Below, piece after piece: positions 14,230-27,407 of a stretch of 64,000 bases of DNA (position 1 is the first letter of the stretch; the number at the start of each line of letters is the position of its first letter). Origin of the DNA: Montifringilla adamsi (Eukaryota; Chordata; Aves; Passeriformes; Passeridae); the NCBI GenBank assembly GCA_017590115.1, contig JAGGNK010006892.1, forward strand, positions 14,361,736 to 14,425,735. Reading direction: 5' to 3'. The position numbers were made by a program, and so were the translations under genes. The notes under the pieces were generated by a model, which did no database searches, was not told the DNA's origin, and was given only the letters and a program-made list of their open reading frames with translations.

Positions 14230-17200
14230 AACATTATGTTCAGGTAGAAACATCTTTGAATAGCAAACCTCAAATACATTTAATTGACTCTTTAGGCTTC
14301 AGTTTCTACTGAACTCCTCATCTGAACAAAACAGCTCTACTGAAACTCATCTTCTTACCAAAACCCACTATTTATTAAAAGTGCTAATTAATTGGAAAGT
14401 AATACCCAATCTTTGCACAATTAAAGTGTACTTGATGGAAGACAGAAGTATCAGATTTAAACTCCATTTTCCTCATGGATGATCTAATAACCCAAAACAA
14501 GCACTACCTCCAGTAATAAGAAAAAAATACTTTGACAAGGATGCTTGTGAAATATTAATGAGAAAAATAATGAATATTTTAATTTTAAAAATAACATCCT
14601 GGTTTCAATAGACAGGTAACAGCATTAAGTTAATTTACATTTATTTCTATCAGTTTACTGCATTACCAGTATTAACATTTTCTGCTCTGTGAGAGCTACT
14701 GAAGCAAAATGCTGGAGGCTAATCAAAAGGTCACATTTAAGGAAAAAAAAACTATGTGGAAGGCACTGGCTTGAGAGACAGAAACCAGGTCACTAAACAG
14801 TCTTCCTTCACACTATGCAACAGACCTATTAACAGGCTTCCTCGCATGCAAAAATACTATTTCTACAGAAATCTCGTTTATTGCTTCTTGGGCGTTTTAT
14901 TCTTTCTTTTGACATGGATCCTTGAGCAAAGACAAACTGTTCTAAGCAGAGGAAGTTATTTTAGTTGCAAGTCTCAGTGCCACCAAGCAAGATCTCAGGA
15001 TTTAGAGAGGTGGATGAGTCTGAAATCGGTACCAAGCAGACAACTGAAACTGAAAGTTAGTTTCTTCTTAGTCTGGGTAAATACATGTACAAACTCCAAG
15101 TCAAACTTAACTCCAGTAGCTGAGGAAGAAAAAATGAAAATTATTAAGTCAAACATAAATTTTAGCTTCTTCAAATATATACGGCATTTATCAAACACAT
15201 CAACAAATATTTTTTTTAAGATATATATATAATTTCTAAGGACTCTTGTCAGAATATGAAAAACTGAAGAACTCTGTTGAAGTAACATAAGTTGAATAAG
15301 ATGATTCCATTTATCATTTATTTCAAATTGTGAGCAGCAATAACTTTCAGAAATAATAGTAAAATATAGATTATAGATGTATAAAATCTGCTCTTGATTA
15401 GATTTTTTCATTTTTATCCATCAAACAGCAAAAGTTAAGTACGCAAATGGAGTATTCTGTAAACAAGTACAGATGCATTTGAGGTCTTTCTAACAATAAT
15501 TGAATAAAAATCGCATCTGCTACAGCTGAGGACTCATGAAACACCGAGACTGATGACAACTAATGTCATTTTGCCATTACATAAGCAGCATCTGGACAGT
15601 GTTATTTTAGCATCCTAATCATCAGTCTTACTAAGAGAATGTAAGGTTATAAACAAAACCAGATAATCTAAAGAATATGGACAGAAAATTCTCTATCAAT
15701 TACTGTAGAAAAGAACAAATTTGGGAAGGCTTAAAAGCAGTACCACAACACCTAAATTCATACTGGAGATTACTGCACATTGGACAGCACAATAAACTAT
15801 AAAAATTACTTGTGAATAGTCACTTGTTCTATTTGAGAGTACACATAAAGTACATTAGTATTTCCCAAAGCACTTTGTGCAAACATTAGAAGACGACTGC
15901 AACAGAGCAAAAGATTAGTCTCCTAAATATAATACAAAAATATCACATTGCCTAAACACTCACAGTTCGCACATACAGAAATATAGATATAAATGAAATA
16001 TACGATTGTAACAATTATTTGCTCTGTTACTGAAAAATTACTTTAAGTAGCATCCTTGACATACATAAATACATAGCAAATCAATTATGAACCACCCTAA
16101 AATGGTCATGAAATACAACCAAAAGAACTTATTCCACAAACACCTTCATTTAATGCATATAAGCACATAATATGTTACAAAAAGATACCTGAAGACCTGC
16201 ATTGATTTTCATGTAATGTCTTTTCATACTAAAAGCAGATATGATAGCTAAATAGTTTTTTCTACCTGACAATGCAATTAAAGGCTGAAATTAATTGATT
16301 TAGTTGCTGAAAACAATACAAATTGAATATTTTAAGGCTTGTTAAGGAAGTATTATTTTTGCCTAAAGCAATAAATTTAGTATCTGAAACACCACGGAAC
16401 GGAAGAAATGCATGATTTAAGAATCTGTCTACTGATGTATAGCACTCATGAAAAAATAAATATCATTTAGTGCTACTGCCAAAACTAGGACTGCCCACAA
16501 AATCTCAAACTGTGTATTTATAAAATGCTTGCTTAAAGGCCTATCCTATGTTGACTTATGCATAGGAAGAAACTTGATCACTAAAGTAAAACCACCAAAA
16601 GAAAAGCAGTGTTTTGTCAGGTTGGTGTGTTTTAGTTCTAAATTTAAATGATTTGTCTTTTTCCAAGCTAGTTTTCCCTTAAAAAGCCTTTAAGGTGTCA
16701 CACATGAACTGTGTATGCTGGACTGCAGTAAGGATGCAATTCATCTCGCCATGAAGCAGCAAGAAACTGAGATTTTATTCATATGAACTCACACTACTTC
16801 ATTACCATTAGCTTCATTAAGTATACAAGGCTGTCACGATAAAATAAACAACATTAATTGTTAGAAAACTTATCAAATTTGAAAAGATTCTTAGAAATGT
16901 TTCATTATTTTATTATTGGGCATCTGCCTTAGTTTAGTTTTGCATGAGGCAAGAAACAATTCACCATTCAGTGAAAATTCTAACTGCTTACATTACTGGA
17001 GCTTTTGAGCACAATGCAATGAGAAGACAGGATCAAAATACAGTTCTATTCACTTAAACAGGCATGAATTGCAAAAATCTAGTCCTGAATTACTGAAGTT
17101 CAAGGAAATCTAACTGACAGTCTTGTTTAAAACACGCCTAATGCTTAATTTGCAAGTAAACTTAGAAGTGAGGGATAAGACATGCCTCCATACAGTAAGA

Positions 17201-17342
17201 AATGGAAAACTGTATTTATAAACTGCTCTGAAGGACCAAACTCTTAGAACAAAAACCATGTTGCGATGGCATTCCTGAAGCTATGAATGTCATCGCTGTT
17301 TTGCAATGTGCCTTTTTACTTTCTTGTTCTCATCTGTCTTAC

Positions 17343-17450
17343 AGCTTTTGATCCAAGTCCACTACAATCCCTGCTGTTGAAGCATCTCCATTGCTTTAGC
17401 AGCTGACACTTTATGCTGATAATTACTCAACATTCTTGACAACAGCGCTT
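17343..17450 (-). other. PSPC1: Candidate alternative or poison exon of PSPC1 in intron 6
   Basis: On the minus strand a strong acceptor (TTTAATTTTTTTGCAG|AAGCGC) and a good donor (AAAAGCT|GTAAGA) bracket 108 bp. Spliced after exon 6, which ends in phase 0, it would add Lys-Arg-Cys-Cys-Gln-Glu-Cys and stop at TGA (17427-17429). This removes the Gly/Met/Pro-rich tail but keeps both RRMs, NOPS and the coiled coil. If spliced on to exon 7, the stop lies 84 nt before the exon junction, so the message would be a nonsense-mediated decay candidate. If the donor is ignored it could be a terminal exon for a short isoform. A second frame across it is open for 30 codons but does not match the phase of exon 6. 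This is inference from splice signals only; no transcript evidence is available here. Confidence 0.45.
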
Positions 17451-20400
17451 CTGCAAAAAAATTAAAGGAAAGCAAAACAACATCTAGAAATAATTCCTGA
17501 AAATACTATGAGATACAAAAGGAAACTATTTATATACGAAGTTTTACATGAAAAAAACAGCAAGCATTCAGAAATTGAAACTGATGAATTCTCAGGAAAC
17601 AGTCCCATACACATTCAAAAAGGGGTTTTCCTTGAAGGGAAGTGGGCAAGATGTCTAAAAATCTCAATTCCCTCTTTAAACTACCAGTAAGAAGAGAGGT
17701 AAGTTTAAGGCTGGTATTGCAGCTATTGTTTCACTAAGTACAATACCCACCCAACACTACTTCACAGTGTTACTACAGAAGTAAATCTGTCCACACAAAA
17801 CTAGGACTCCAACTCCTACATATTTTTGGTCTCTGTTTTAGACACATAGAAACTATTTTAATACAGTAAATCGTAAACACTGAGTTGGTGACACAAATAA
17901 AAGCAGGTCTCAGAACAAGAATTATTTTGTAGAATGCCTCTGATTGAGATTCAACAATGTAAATTGAAGTGAGCCATCCATAACTGGATAATAACTACTG
18001 CATGTTTGAGTAATTAATGTATTACTGGCACTCAGAAGTATTTTCTATTTAAAAAATTATTTGTGCTGTTGCAAAATAAATCACCATCATCAAGTTCCTC
18101 TTTTAGCCAGAAGAATGTATGCAAAATAAAAATTAGCAGAATACTACTGGAAAATTAGTTTCCCAATTAAGCTACTGTGAAACCAGAATGTATATAAATT
18201 ATTGAGCTATAACAACACATTTCAACTAACTGACTTTTAGAAAGGAAGGGGAAAACCCTAACCAATATGAAAGTGTTTATTCATAATTTATCGAGTAGAG
18301 ATCACACAACTAGATTAACAGATTGTCTAGGCATCATCAGGCTGCCATTAGACTAACAATCAATGCAATCAAATTTCTAATGTTCATCATCACCAGCAAC
18401 AAGAATGTTTCAGGAAAAGAAATCCTCTAATAGAATATATTTTTATCATCTGTAACAAAATCAAGTAACTGCTAGCTGCATTAAACGCGATAACAAGATA
18501 TTTTTCAGAAATAGTTCTATTTTTTAAAAATCCTAGTTTAATGAGTTAGGGAAAAGACACAGATAGAAATTTTCAACAGGAAAATCTAATACCGCAGCCT
18601 TACACGAGAGGGTCCAATTCTGGTTGCCATTGCACTTACCGTTTATCTTCCTGTTTTAGACTGACCAGTAAAAAGTGATAGGATATAAGTCAAGGAAGCT
18701 TACTTTTCAAAGCTTTTAAGAAACAAAAACAATGATTAGAAACAATTATTATTGTCCTGCTAAATACCTTGTTGGCAGAAGACTTTAGTATGTTCTAAGT
18801 ATAATGCCAGAAGAGTTTATCAACAGCTGATATGGTAAAAAACTATCCAACAGTATCAAAAAATGCAATTCTCATCAAGAGTCAACTTTAACCTCTGAAA
18901 ATAGATAATAACTTTCTCAGTACATGTACAGTAGTAATCTGAGAGTAGAAGTAAGTGCAAGATGGAATCTGTTCACAGTAAATGAGCATTAGTAAGAATA
19001 AATAAAAACTAATTAGTTGTATAAGAAATTCTAAGTTGAAATCAGATTTCATGTGTTATTTTGCAATCTCCAGAAAAGGCTTACAGTTTTCCTCTGCTTG
19101 AAAATGCCAGGCTTTTTCAATTCCCATTCACACTATACAACTAGTTATCTAAAAACATCTTAAAACAAGCATCTATAAAATGATAGGCATGCTTAGTTAC
19201 ACAGCTGCCCTGATTAGAAACTGTTGCTAAAGAAAGCAAACACATCACTTGCTATTTTGTTTCAATTTTTCCTCTTTTAAAGTTTAAAGAGCATTAGAAG
19301 TAAGACCTAAGTCAAGACATAACCAGAATACTAAAGACTATTCTTGAGAACACATTTTTTCATGTATCATTGTACAACACTTTGATTTCATATGAGTTAT
19401 ATACAAGTTAAAAATCTTTTGGTATGGCTGTTACTGCAAAACTACATCTATATATTCTTGCAGTGTATTAATTAGGTCCAGATGAACAAACAATTTCAGT
19501 AATGCATGAGAGTGGGAAAGCTACGGTCTTCCAAAGCAGTCTTCCACCCTTCACCTCCAAAAAATCTGATGTATAAAAGCCATAAAAATTATGCATAGTG
19601 ATTGAAGTGGTTTCCATTTGAACCACTCTTCTTCCCTTTTTATCCTACATTTTTGCCAAGTCCAGCACAAGAACTTTAACAGTTTCTATTCATATAGTGT
19701 TTTGAATCTAAAAATGTAGATATAGGCAACAAGGATGGACAAACTGTGGTAAGCAATTTAAGCACAGAGACTAAATACTCTTATCTGAAGACAGATGTAA
19801 GAATAAACCAGTAAATGCTGTGGTGGCCAACATTATCTAGTTTTCCCCACGCCAAGCTGCAGAATACAGGCCACAACTTCCAAACAGCAATGGAATCTGA
19901 GGGAGCTACTGCCATCCCAGGGCTATGGGTTGGCTCCCCAGCTTGCTGTTACTGCAGCTCTCTGCAGCAAGAAGCATGGGTCTCACAGAGGAGCCAGGAG
20001 GTTTTGACAAGTAGCTTACAGGGTCAGAAAGTCAGGCAACCCCAAAAGATGCTACATTAGGATATTACAGTGATATGACATTTCACATTTGGCACTACAC
20101 AAGTCATCAGTAAGTGCTATTTCTAAATTACATGAGACAACTATTACATGCTATTTCCCCAATTATGTTTTATAATATTTGGAACACGCTAAAGGACAGT
20201 ATGAGTTCTGAATCCTTCGTCTTCATTTCTCTGAAGAAAAGAGGTACTGAAAGCAGTTTTCTTTTACAGTGAGAACATATGGAAATAAATTAGCATCTGC
20301 TTTTGGATGCGAGTCCCTCAAAACACAGTGAGCAAAAACAAATTACACCTCTTAATAAAATCAAAGGAACTATTTTGCTTCCTCCCCATCTTTACTAAAA

Positions 20401-21495
20401 ACACTAAGGAGCAGACGAGGGGGAAAATGTCCTGCTGAGAACAGGAAATAATTTATTTTCTAACATCTCTCAGGATGTCTCAGAACATACATAATAAATT
20501 CTTTGCAACCCTACAGAAAATTTCATGGAATAGAATGTAAACCAGGTTTTTCTTTCACAGAAAGTAGCTGAGAAACCAGCAGTTCATTTCTGATTGATGT
20601 ATGAAGTTGCACCTATCAAGGGGAGCAAAATCCCCTTCTGCAGACTACAGTTGTTTTAATAATGTAAAAGAGCAATTGTGTGAATTGCTTATTCATTATT
20701 TCCTCACTAGGAATAGCTGTAATAGTAAAACGCATCCGATTCAAGAGAAACTGAAGCATTTGCAACACAGTTTGCATTCACTGAACTGATCTGGTTGGTA
20801 GAAAAAAAGTCATACCCTTTGACCAAAAAAATTTAGAATCTGACTCCTCTGATAGCACCATTTTGTTAGTCCTGCAGGATGAGTCTTCAGAGGCAGAGCA
20901 CACCTAAATTACTAATATAAATAATGTACAGATTACAGCAAGGACAAATGTTCCCTCACCATTAAAATCTTTCAGTCTCCTTTAGTAATGATTTGGATGT
21001 TCTCATCTAGTTTTACACAGGGTCAATAGGGGGAGTGATTTTAAGCTCCATATGAAATTAATATTGCCCCTTTTGTTTCTGAATACTTGCTTAGTAAGTT
21101 AAGCATAAACCAAAACCAGTAATTCAAACAAGCTTAGCAGCATGAGCTGGTTTAAAATTTGTACCTTCAGGCAGAGTAAGGCACATCAGGATGGGTGATT
21201 CCTATGACCTTCCACTTAGAAAAACTATTTCACTGAAACATTTCAATTCCCAAGTATCTGAACACCTTCATTTGATGGAGGCGTTACATCACTAGCTTGT
21301 TGGAAAAATAAGAGTGATGTCATCATACAAAAGAGTAACTACACTACTGAATATGTAGCAATTCACTCAGGGGAACAGTGAAATACTGAAGCAAAAACAG
21401 CCAAAAAGAAGACAGCAATTCAATAACTAGTATAAAAATAATGTAATGAAAAAATTCTTTTGTGATTTGGACTTTCATCATAGAATTGTACTTAC

Positions 21496-21604
21496 ATTGT
21501 CCATGAAATTTGGCTTAAATCCTCCCTCCTGCTGTCGTCGCAACTCCTCCTGTTCCCTCTGGCGTAGCATCTCTTCTTCCCGACGTCTGTGCTCTTCTTC
21601 ATGC
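21496..21604 (-). CDS. PSPC1: PSPC1 coding exon 6 (end of coiled coil)
   Basis: A 109-bp exon for the end of Arg354 and residues 355-390. [20 protein letters not shown] continues the coiled coil, then [16 protein letters not shown] breaks the helix with glycines and starts the tail. Compared with mammalian PSPC1 as I remember it, there is one extra Gly (QEGGF for QEGF), plus Leu/Gln changes near EEMLRQ and Phe/Asp changes near PNFMDN. The acceptor is ATATCCTAG|GCATG and the donor AAT|GTAAGT. It ends in phase 0. The next constitutive exon is 16.5 kb away; a candidate alternative exon (17343-17450) lies in between. Confidence 0.95.
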
Positions 21605-22498
21605 CTAGGATATTTTTCAAAATTATGTCAGCTTAGTCTCTTGACCTGTTCAGGCTTGCACTCAGCCTCAGAGATAAGATCAAGCACATAAACAAAACTG
21701 GCCATTATTTATTTTTTACACAGTGCAAGGCACTAATCTACTCAGCTTGATGAGTTTGAGTACTTTTGAAGTTTTATTTTTTTTACTGGAATACAAGTAA
21801 TTTCAATACCAATACATTCTATACCTGCTCTTCCAGCTATAGATCAGTAAGCAGGTTAAAATATACCAGTTTTTAAGAAGCCACTATGGATTAAAACATT
21901 TCAACAGTGCCAAAAGACACAACTTTTAATTCTGAGATGTGTTTGTTCTGTTCTTTTTATCTTATTGACATTTATTGTGATATTTAACAAAAAGTATAAA
22001 TCAGTATGATGAGACCATGTCTATTTTCTTAAGCTTTGGAAGAGACATTAAAACAATTATTTGCATTAATCAAATCCTAAAAGAAAAATTGTTCTCAGCA
22101 TACTAGAATATCAAGTGAAAAACTTCCAAAATCCCATGTCAGACTATAAGATTGCAATGCTATGATTCTACATGCAGATCACCTGCCCATAAAATTTAGA
22201 AGCAAGTTCCTATCTATTACAGCAATGCTTTGGTCATGTTAAAATAAATACGAAACAAAAAAATAGGCTAAGACATTTCTATGCTAATTAGAAATCTCAG
22301 AAATTTACAATAAAATTAGCAGAGTTGAAATAAGTGAAAAAAATCAAGCAACACTCAAAAACAATATTTTATATTGCATGATATTATCAGAAACATCACA
22401 CATGATGCTTGTGAGAAGCAAGTTTAGCTAACATATCTAAATTCATGCAAGCCTACAAGGCTGCACGCCACACCTCTGCACAGTAGAAGACAGAATAC
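21605..22498 (-). other. PSPC1: PSPC1 intron 5 (894 bp)
   Basis: AT-rich, with canonical GT-AG ends. No repeat or other element recognised. Confidence 0.85.
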
Positions 22499-22583
22499 CT
22501 CAATTGTATCTGCTTGCGTTTTTGAAGTTCTTGGTTTCGAAGCTCTTCCAAACGCCTCAATTCTTCCTGACGACGCATGAGAT
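22499..22583 (-). CDS. PSPC1: PSPC1 coding exon 5 (coiled coil)
   Basis: An 85-bp exon coding the rest of Asp326, residues 327-353 and two bases of Arg354. The peptide [20 protein letters not shown] followed by KRKQIQL is an uninterrupted charged helix, the middle of the DBHS coiled coil. The acceptor is ATCCTGTTAG|ATCTC and the donor GAG|GTATTC. Phase in and out matches exons 4 and 6, and there is no stop in the frame. The 894-bp intron 5 separates it from exon 6. Confidence 0.95.
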
Positions 22584-25500
22584 CTAACAGGATTAAAAGT
22601 GCATTTAAATAGAAAAGCTGTCAATCAACCATGTGACAACACAAAAATTGTTATTACCATCAGATTATAGTGCTAACATCCAAGTTTTTAAAACAAATTT
22701 TGAATGCATTTAACTCATCTCTTTCCATAAAGCTAAGTCTAGTACTTGAAAAAAACAGTGGATCCGTGGCATACAGACATAGAAAGATACAAAATGGGCA
22801 AAGCCCCCAGAGCAGGCTGTGGAAACAGAAGCTTTGAGTTCTCAAAGGAAAAAAAACTCTCTCAATCCCTTAAATCACATCCTGGTTTTACATCTAGGAC
22901 AGGGCATCAATTTTCTCACAACGCTGCATACTGCTGAAGTCACACTACTAAGAAAACCATCACAAAATGTACGGACTTTTATGCTCTCCACTACCTACTG
23001 CAGGCCCCTGCATGGCACACATCAGAACAAGAGAAGTCATAAGAACTTGAGGCGCATGAAGGAAGTCTGAACCTCCATGAAGATCTATCATGACTCTGCT
23101 TACTGCAACTTACAAATTACTAGTCTTTTAACCCCACAAAAAAGGCACAGCCATAGCCTCCTGTGAAGCACTTAAAATGCCCTTAAGAAGTACAGCATAA
23201 CTCACAGTAATTACTTTTGCTGACCAGTCACATTATTGATTTCTGCCAGGAAATCTATGCTGTCTTCAATGAATAATAATTTTACCATTTGTTAGAAAGC
23301 AGGGGTTTTTTTTATTTTTTAACATAGGATATTGTCCACATGATACTATTTACAGAAACCGCAAGTTACATTTTCCCATCCTATCCATTACATGCCTTTC
23401 ATGCTTTAGTTCAACTGTTCTGCACATTTTCTCTACGCATTTCTTCACTATACTAATTAAAATATCTTTTCAGTTATGCAAATCAGTTTCCTCAAACTTG
23501 TACACAACACTGTCCACTATGGGAAAATATGCTTCCTTTTCAGTTCTTTGGTCTTCCAAATTTATACAGTGTTCCCTATTTCTTGTGCACACAGGAGCAG
23601 GATTTCCTACTTTCTCTCTACCACTATCATTTACTGTCCTTTGTGCACTTTACTTTTCTCATTGTTCTCCTAATTTTTCTCCATAGCATAGTTTATTGCC
23701 TTTCCTGAAATTGTTAGTTTAACATAGCAAATTATGATTCAGTATCATTTGACAACTGCCAAATCTTGGCAGAAAGCCTTACTAAGCCGGATGAAAACAC
23801 ACATCTGGAGGTTCAAACTCTGCACAAGAGCCATTGATATTAAAAGACCTGTAATGATGGTAATTCTTGATTGACAGGCCCTTTCTCTGAGCAGAAAAAA
23901 ATCTGCACTAAAGCAGCTGTGGGTAAAAAAGAAAACAAACAGAGAGCATTATTATTAGCCTCTGCACTTTCTTGTGCTTATGAAAGAGCAAGGGCTTCAT
24001 TTTACCTTCAACCTTCTACACAGCAAAAAGCAGAAGATGAAGGCTCTCTCACATCAGAAGTTAATCCTACAAGCTGGAATATCAACTCCACAAAGACTTT
24101 AAGCGATTTTAGCTGCTGATATTTCTATAGATGGAAAATACTCAAGATGGAAAATAAATGCCAAGCTTCCATATAATTCATATAAAAATTAAGCTTCTGG
24201 TTAAATTCAGTCACGTTTTCCAGTATTTTCATAATCTATTTAACCATCATTACAAGAGAATATTTACAAATGTTTGATGCACCACCAGTATATAGATTAG
24301 AAATACCATGCAATTTACTTACACATGGAAACACGTGTTCTGCTTTACAAATTACTTCTGACTCAGTCTGTCAAAATATGACACTTCAAAGTGAAAAATT
24401 ACACATATCAAAAGAATTAAATCTACCTTCAGAATTAACACCACACCACCAAAACCTGAGTACACAAACCAACATGTTCTAGAGTTCCAGTTCTACTAGC
24501 TCTTGTGGAGCAGTTTCAACACAACCTTCACCTGCTAGAGTATATGGACCAGTAAGCTCATCCTTCCTGTCATCTTTTTAACTCCTACACAACTAAAACA
24601 TGACATTTTCCATTTTATTTCATATTTCATAATGACTTCAACATATCTTTAAATTTGACTTCATGCACCAGGGATACAAAACTACTAATTCTAGGTTCTG
24701 GTGCCTTAGAAACGTCATTACATCTTTCTGTGATGCAATTACAGGATTGCAATCCTGTGATGCAATTAATATAATCAATATTCTTGGCATGACATGGACT
24801 TAGACCCACACTGTTCAGAGCAACAAGAAGAAGATATCTTTGAAAATAAATACAAGTGAAAAAACACCTTATTTTCATGCATACTGAAGCTGAAGAATCG
24901 AGAAGATTAAACAGAAGGAATACATACTAATCTCTAGAGCTCTGAAAATTAAGTGTTGGCAGGTAACTAAGAAGAAACCTAACTATCTTAACAAAATTCT
25001 GAGTTACCTGGTACCAAAGAGGTACTCTGCTAACCAACCTGTGAGGGGGAAAAGCCCTCCTCCTACACTAAAAGAAACATATTTTCTCACTGGAATAGTA
25101 GCACCACATGCTTTCGTTTATTTTTTTAGTGTTTTATAGTTTTAGTGGCTCTCTAACGGAAGGAATAATTCTCTCTTTTTCAATATAAAACTGGTATTTA
25201 ACAAATATTCAAAAAGCAGAATATCTTTTCCTTCATGTTGTCCTTAAAAGAAACCCTAATAGCCAAAAACACACCAAAGATGTTTTACCATGTTTTACCA
25301 TTTTTTCTATCTTAATGAAGAGGCCACCGTAATCTTGTCTCAGTTTAACACATAATTAAGACATGAATTTAAGACAAAGTAATCTCTAATCTTGCCCTCA
25401 AGTTCAGGCAACAGGTGAATAAATCCAAAGGAAATTAAAGAGCATGAGTCCTGGAACTGGACTATTAGTACTGTTAAACATTAACAATTAGATAAGTCAA

Positions 25501-26204
25501 CAGTAGATTTATCCAGCCTGTATCTTAAGCACTGAACCATCTTGACAAATCTCAGTCACGCATACCCACAAAATTACAATGCGTGTCCGAGGGAGGGCTG
25601 TACTGTGTATTGTCAGCAGCATTCTTGGATCATATTAACATGTGCATTCCTCACCTCTAATATACACCTGTGCTTACAAGGAAACTTGCCTCAACAGTCA
25701 TTCTTGGAAAAGTAACCAAGAAACAGTTGCCATTTCAGGTGCTGCAGCAACTATCTGGCATTTCAAAACATCTTCTACGTTATTACACTCTGTATAAGAC
25801 CTTATGCTTTTCATCTTATTATATAGGTATGCTTTTATGTTATTATCTTCTGCATAAGACCTTCTGCTCTGTACAAGACCTTATAAAAACAGCATGGCTC
25901 CACACTGGGAGCACATGTGCCTATTCAGGAAAAACAGGCTAAGTAAACTTTTTTCTAAAGATAAATTTAGGAAGCAAAGAAAACAGACTTAGATAATCAC
26001 CTCTTTATCAGATTACTAATGAATTTCTACAAATCATCAAGGAATATGTGCACAGAGAAGTATTCCTTCCTTTTTCTCAGTTAAATGCATTTAATTAAAT
26101 GGTGACCAGCAAAATGTCCAAGTATATAGCTCAATATGCGACACAAAAAAACCCCCAAATCTGTGACAAAACAAATTTAATACTGGTAGATGATCTGCTT
26201 TTAC
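22584..26204 (-). other. PSPC1: PSPC1 intron 4 (3.6 kb)
   Basis: AT-rich intron with GT-AG ends. It contains a palindrome flanked by two TGATGCAAT motifs (24729-24768) and an imperfect short duplication around 25780-25890 (repeated ATAAGACCTT, ACAAGACCTT). No transposon recognised. Confidence 0.8.
24729..24768. promoter_or_regulatory. Palindrome flanked by two C/EBP-ATF-type motifs
   Basis: A perfect 18-bp palindrome, ACAGGATTGCAATCCTGT (24741-24758), sits between two direct copies of TGTGATGCAATTA. Each copy contains TGATGCAAT (24731-24739 and 24758-24766), the reverse complement of the ATTGCATCA amino-acid response element known from the CHOP (DDIT3) promoter. Motif match is direct observation; regulatory activity in intron 4 of PSPC1 is inference. 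Confidence 0.3.
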
Positions 26205-26401
26205 CTTGCCTCATCAGCATTAGCTGATGCTCATGTCTAGCTGCTTCCATTTCTGCCTCAAGTTTCTCTTTGGCTTCTCTAATGTTCCTGTCAACCTGCT
26301 CACGCTGCTGCTTTTCCATCTCATCAAGAGCTTTCCACCGTGAAGCATATTCAAACTCAAATGTTCCAGGCTGAGCAAAGCGGGGAGGCTGTTCTCTTTC
26401 C
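26205..26401 (-). CDS. PSPC1: PSPC1 coding exon 4 (NOPS and start of coiled coil)
   Basis: A 197-bp exon for the end of Lys260, residues 261-325 and one base of Asp326. [20 protein letters not shown] and the following RWKALDEME complete the NOPS domain, with its conserved Trp at about residue 282. Then comes the Glu/Lys/Arg-rich helix [20 protein letters not shown], the start of the long coiled coil that mediates dimerisation and oligomerisation in paraspeckles. The acceptor is TTTCATTAG|GGAAAG and the donor CAAG|GTAAAA. The peptide appears identical to mammalian PSPC1 as I recall it, showing strong constraint. Exon 4 ends with one base of a split codon that joins exon 5 to make Asp. Confidence 0.96.
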
Positions 26402-27407
26402 CTAATGAAAATTTTGCAGTAAAAATGTACAGAAGGACACGTTTAGATCAACAGCTGTAACAGCCACAGAATGTATACACAATCACTTCAAATGTAGATC
26501 TCACTTTCTATCAACCTGTCAGATAGCTGCATTCTAAACCAGGCAAAGCTTAAATCAGAAATTAAGATAAGTAAAAAGACAATTTTCCAAAAATTGCCCA
26601 AATAAAGATTCAATTTATTTAAGATAAAAATTTGTATTGACATCAGTACAAAATACTACGGTGCAACACTAGATTAACAGTATTCAGCCTTCTAAATCAA
26701 GCAGTCAATTCACTAAACCAGTTATTTAAATAAGTATCAATGCTTACTAGACAGCCCAGAATATTAGCCAGAATCTGTAACCATTAAAATGAGCCCACAT
26801 TTCCCATTCTAACACTAATATTGTATCTAACAGTGACAAATTTTTCAGAAGTGGTATTCTACAGTCTTATAAAAATAAACATTTCCGATTCAAGCAACAT
26901 GAATGGCAAATTACAATATTAAAAAGTAGTATTTTCAGATTAGGGGACTTTTATCTCATTATTCACTTTCTCATGTCATGCTCAAAGTTTTACCTCAGCT
27001 GTGGAAACTACACAGATTTACATGCCAGGGAGACTGCAAACAGTTAAGGGGCTATTCAGAGAACACAAAGATCTGCGGGTATTCAAAATCTCTATAGGTT
27101 TAGACCACATCCCTAATCCATAAAAGACTATAGTTTGCTGGCAACAAGCTCCTACTGACTGCAGTGTAGGCCAAGAATCTCTCTACTACACTAAATGCAT
27201 AGAATGTTAAACTAACAAGCCAAGTCTCAATTTTACCATGATTAGGAAATTTGGGAAGGTCCTGTTTAATCCTTTGACACAAAACTGCACAACATACAAA
27301 AGCACTACTTCCTGCCACACAAACTCGAAAGTAAAAATCAGTGCATATTTACAAAGGTAACTAAGTATGCAATAATGTTTTATAAAGAAAGGCTAACCAC
27401 AACTTAC
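26402..27407 (-). other. PSPC1: PSPC1 intron 3 (1.0 kb)
   Basis: AT-rich, GT-AG ends. Nothing else recognised. Confidence 0.85.

Larger units (their letters stand above)
5007..21495 (-). other. PSPC1: PSPC1 intron 6 (16.5 kb)
   Basis: The largest intron, half the visible gene. It is AT-rich and poor in young repeats. Contents I can support: a CR1 3' fragment near 13953-14229, a candidate stop-containing exon at 17343-17450, a 24-bp direct repeat near 10007-10077, a run of 19 A near 11487-11505, and a GC-richer patch near 19815-20050. A 158-codon frame (14756-15232, plus strand) and a 138-codon frame on the opposite strand overlap there, with no recognisable domain. Confidence 0.85.
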
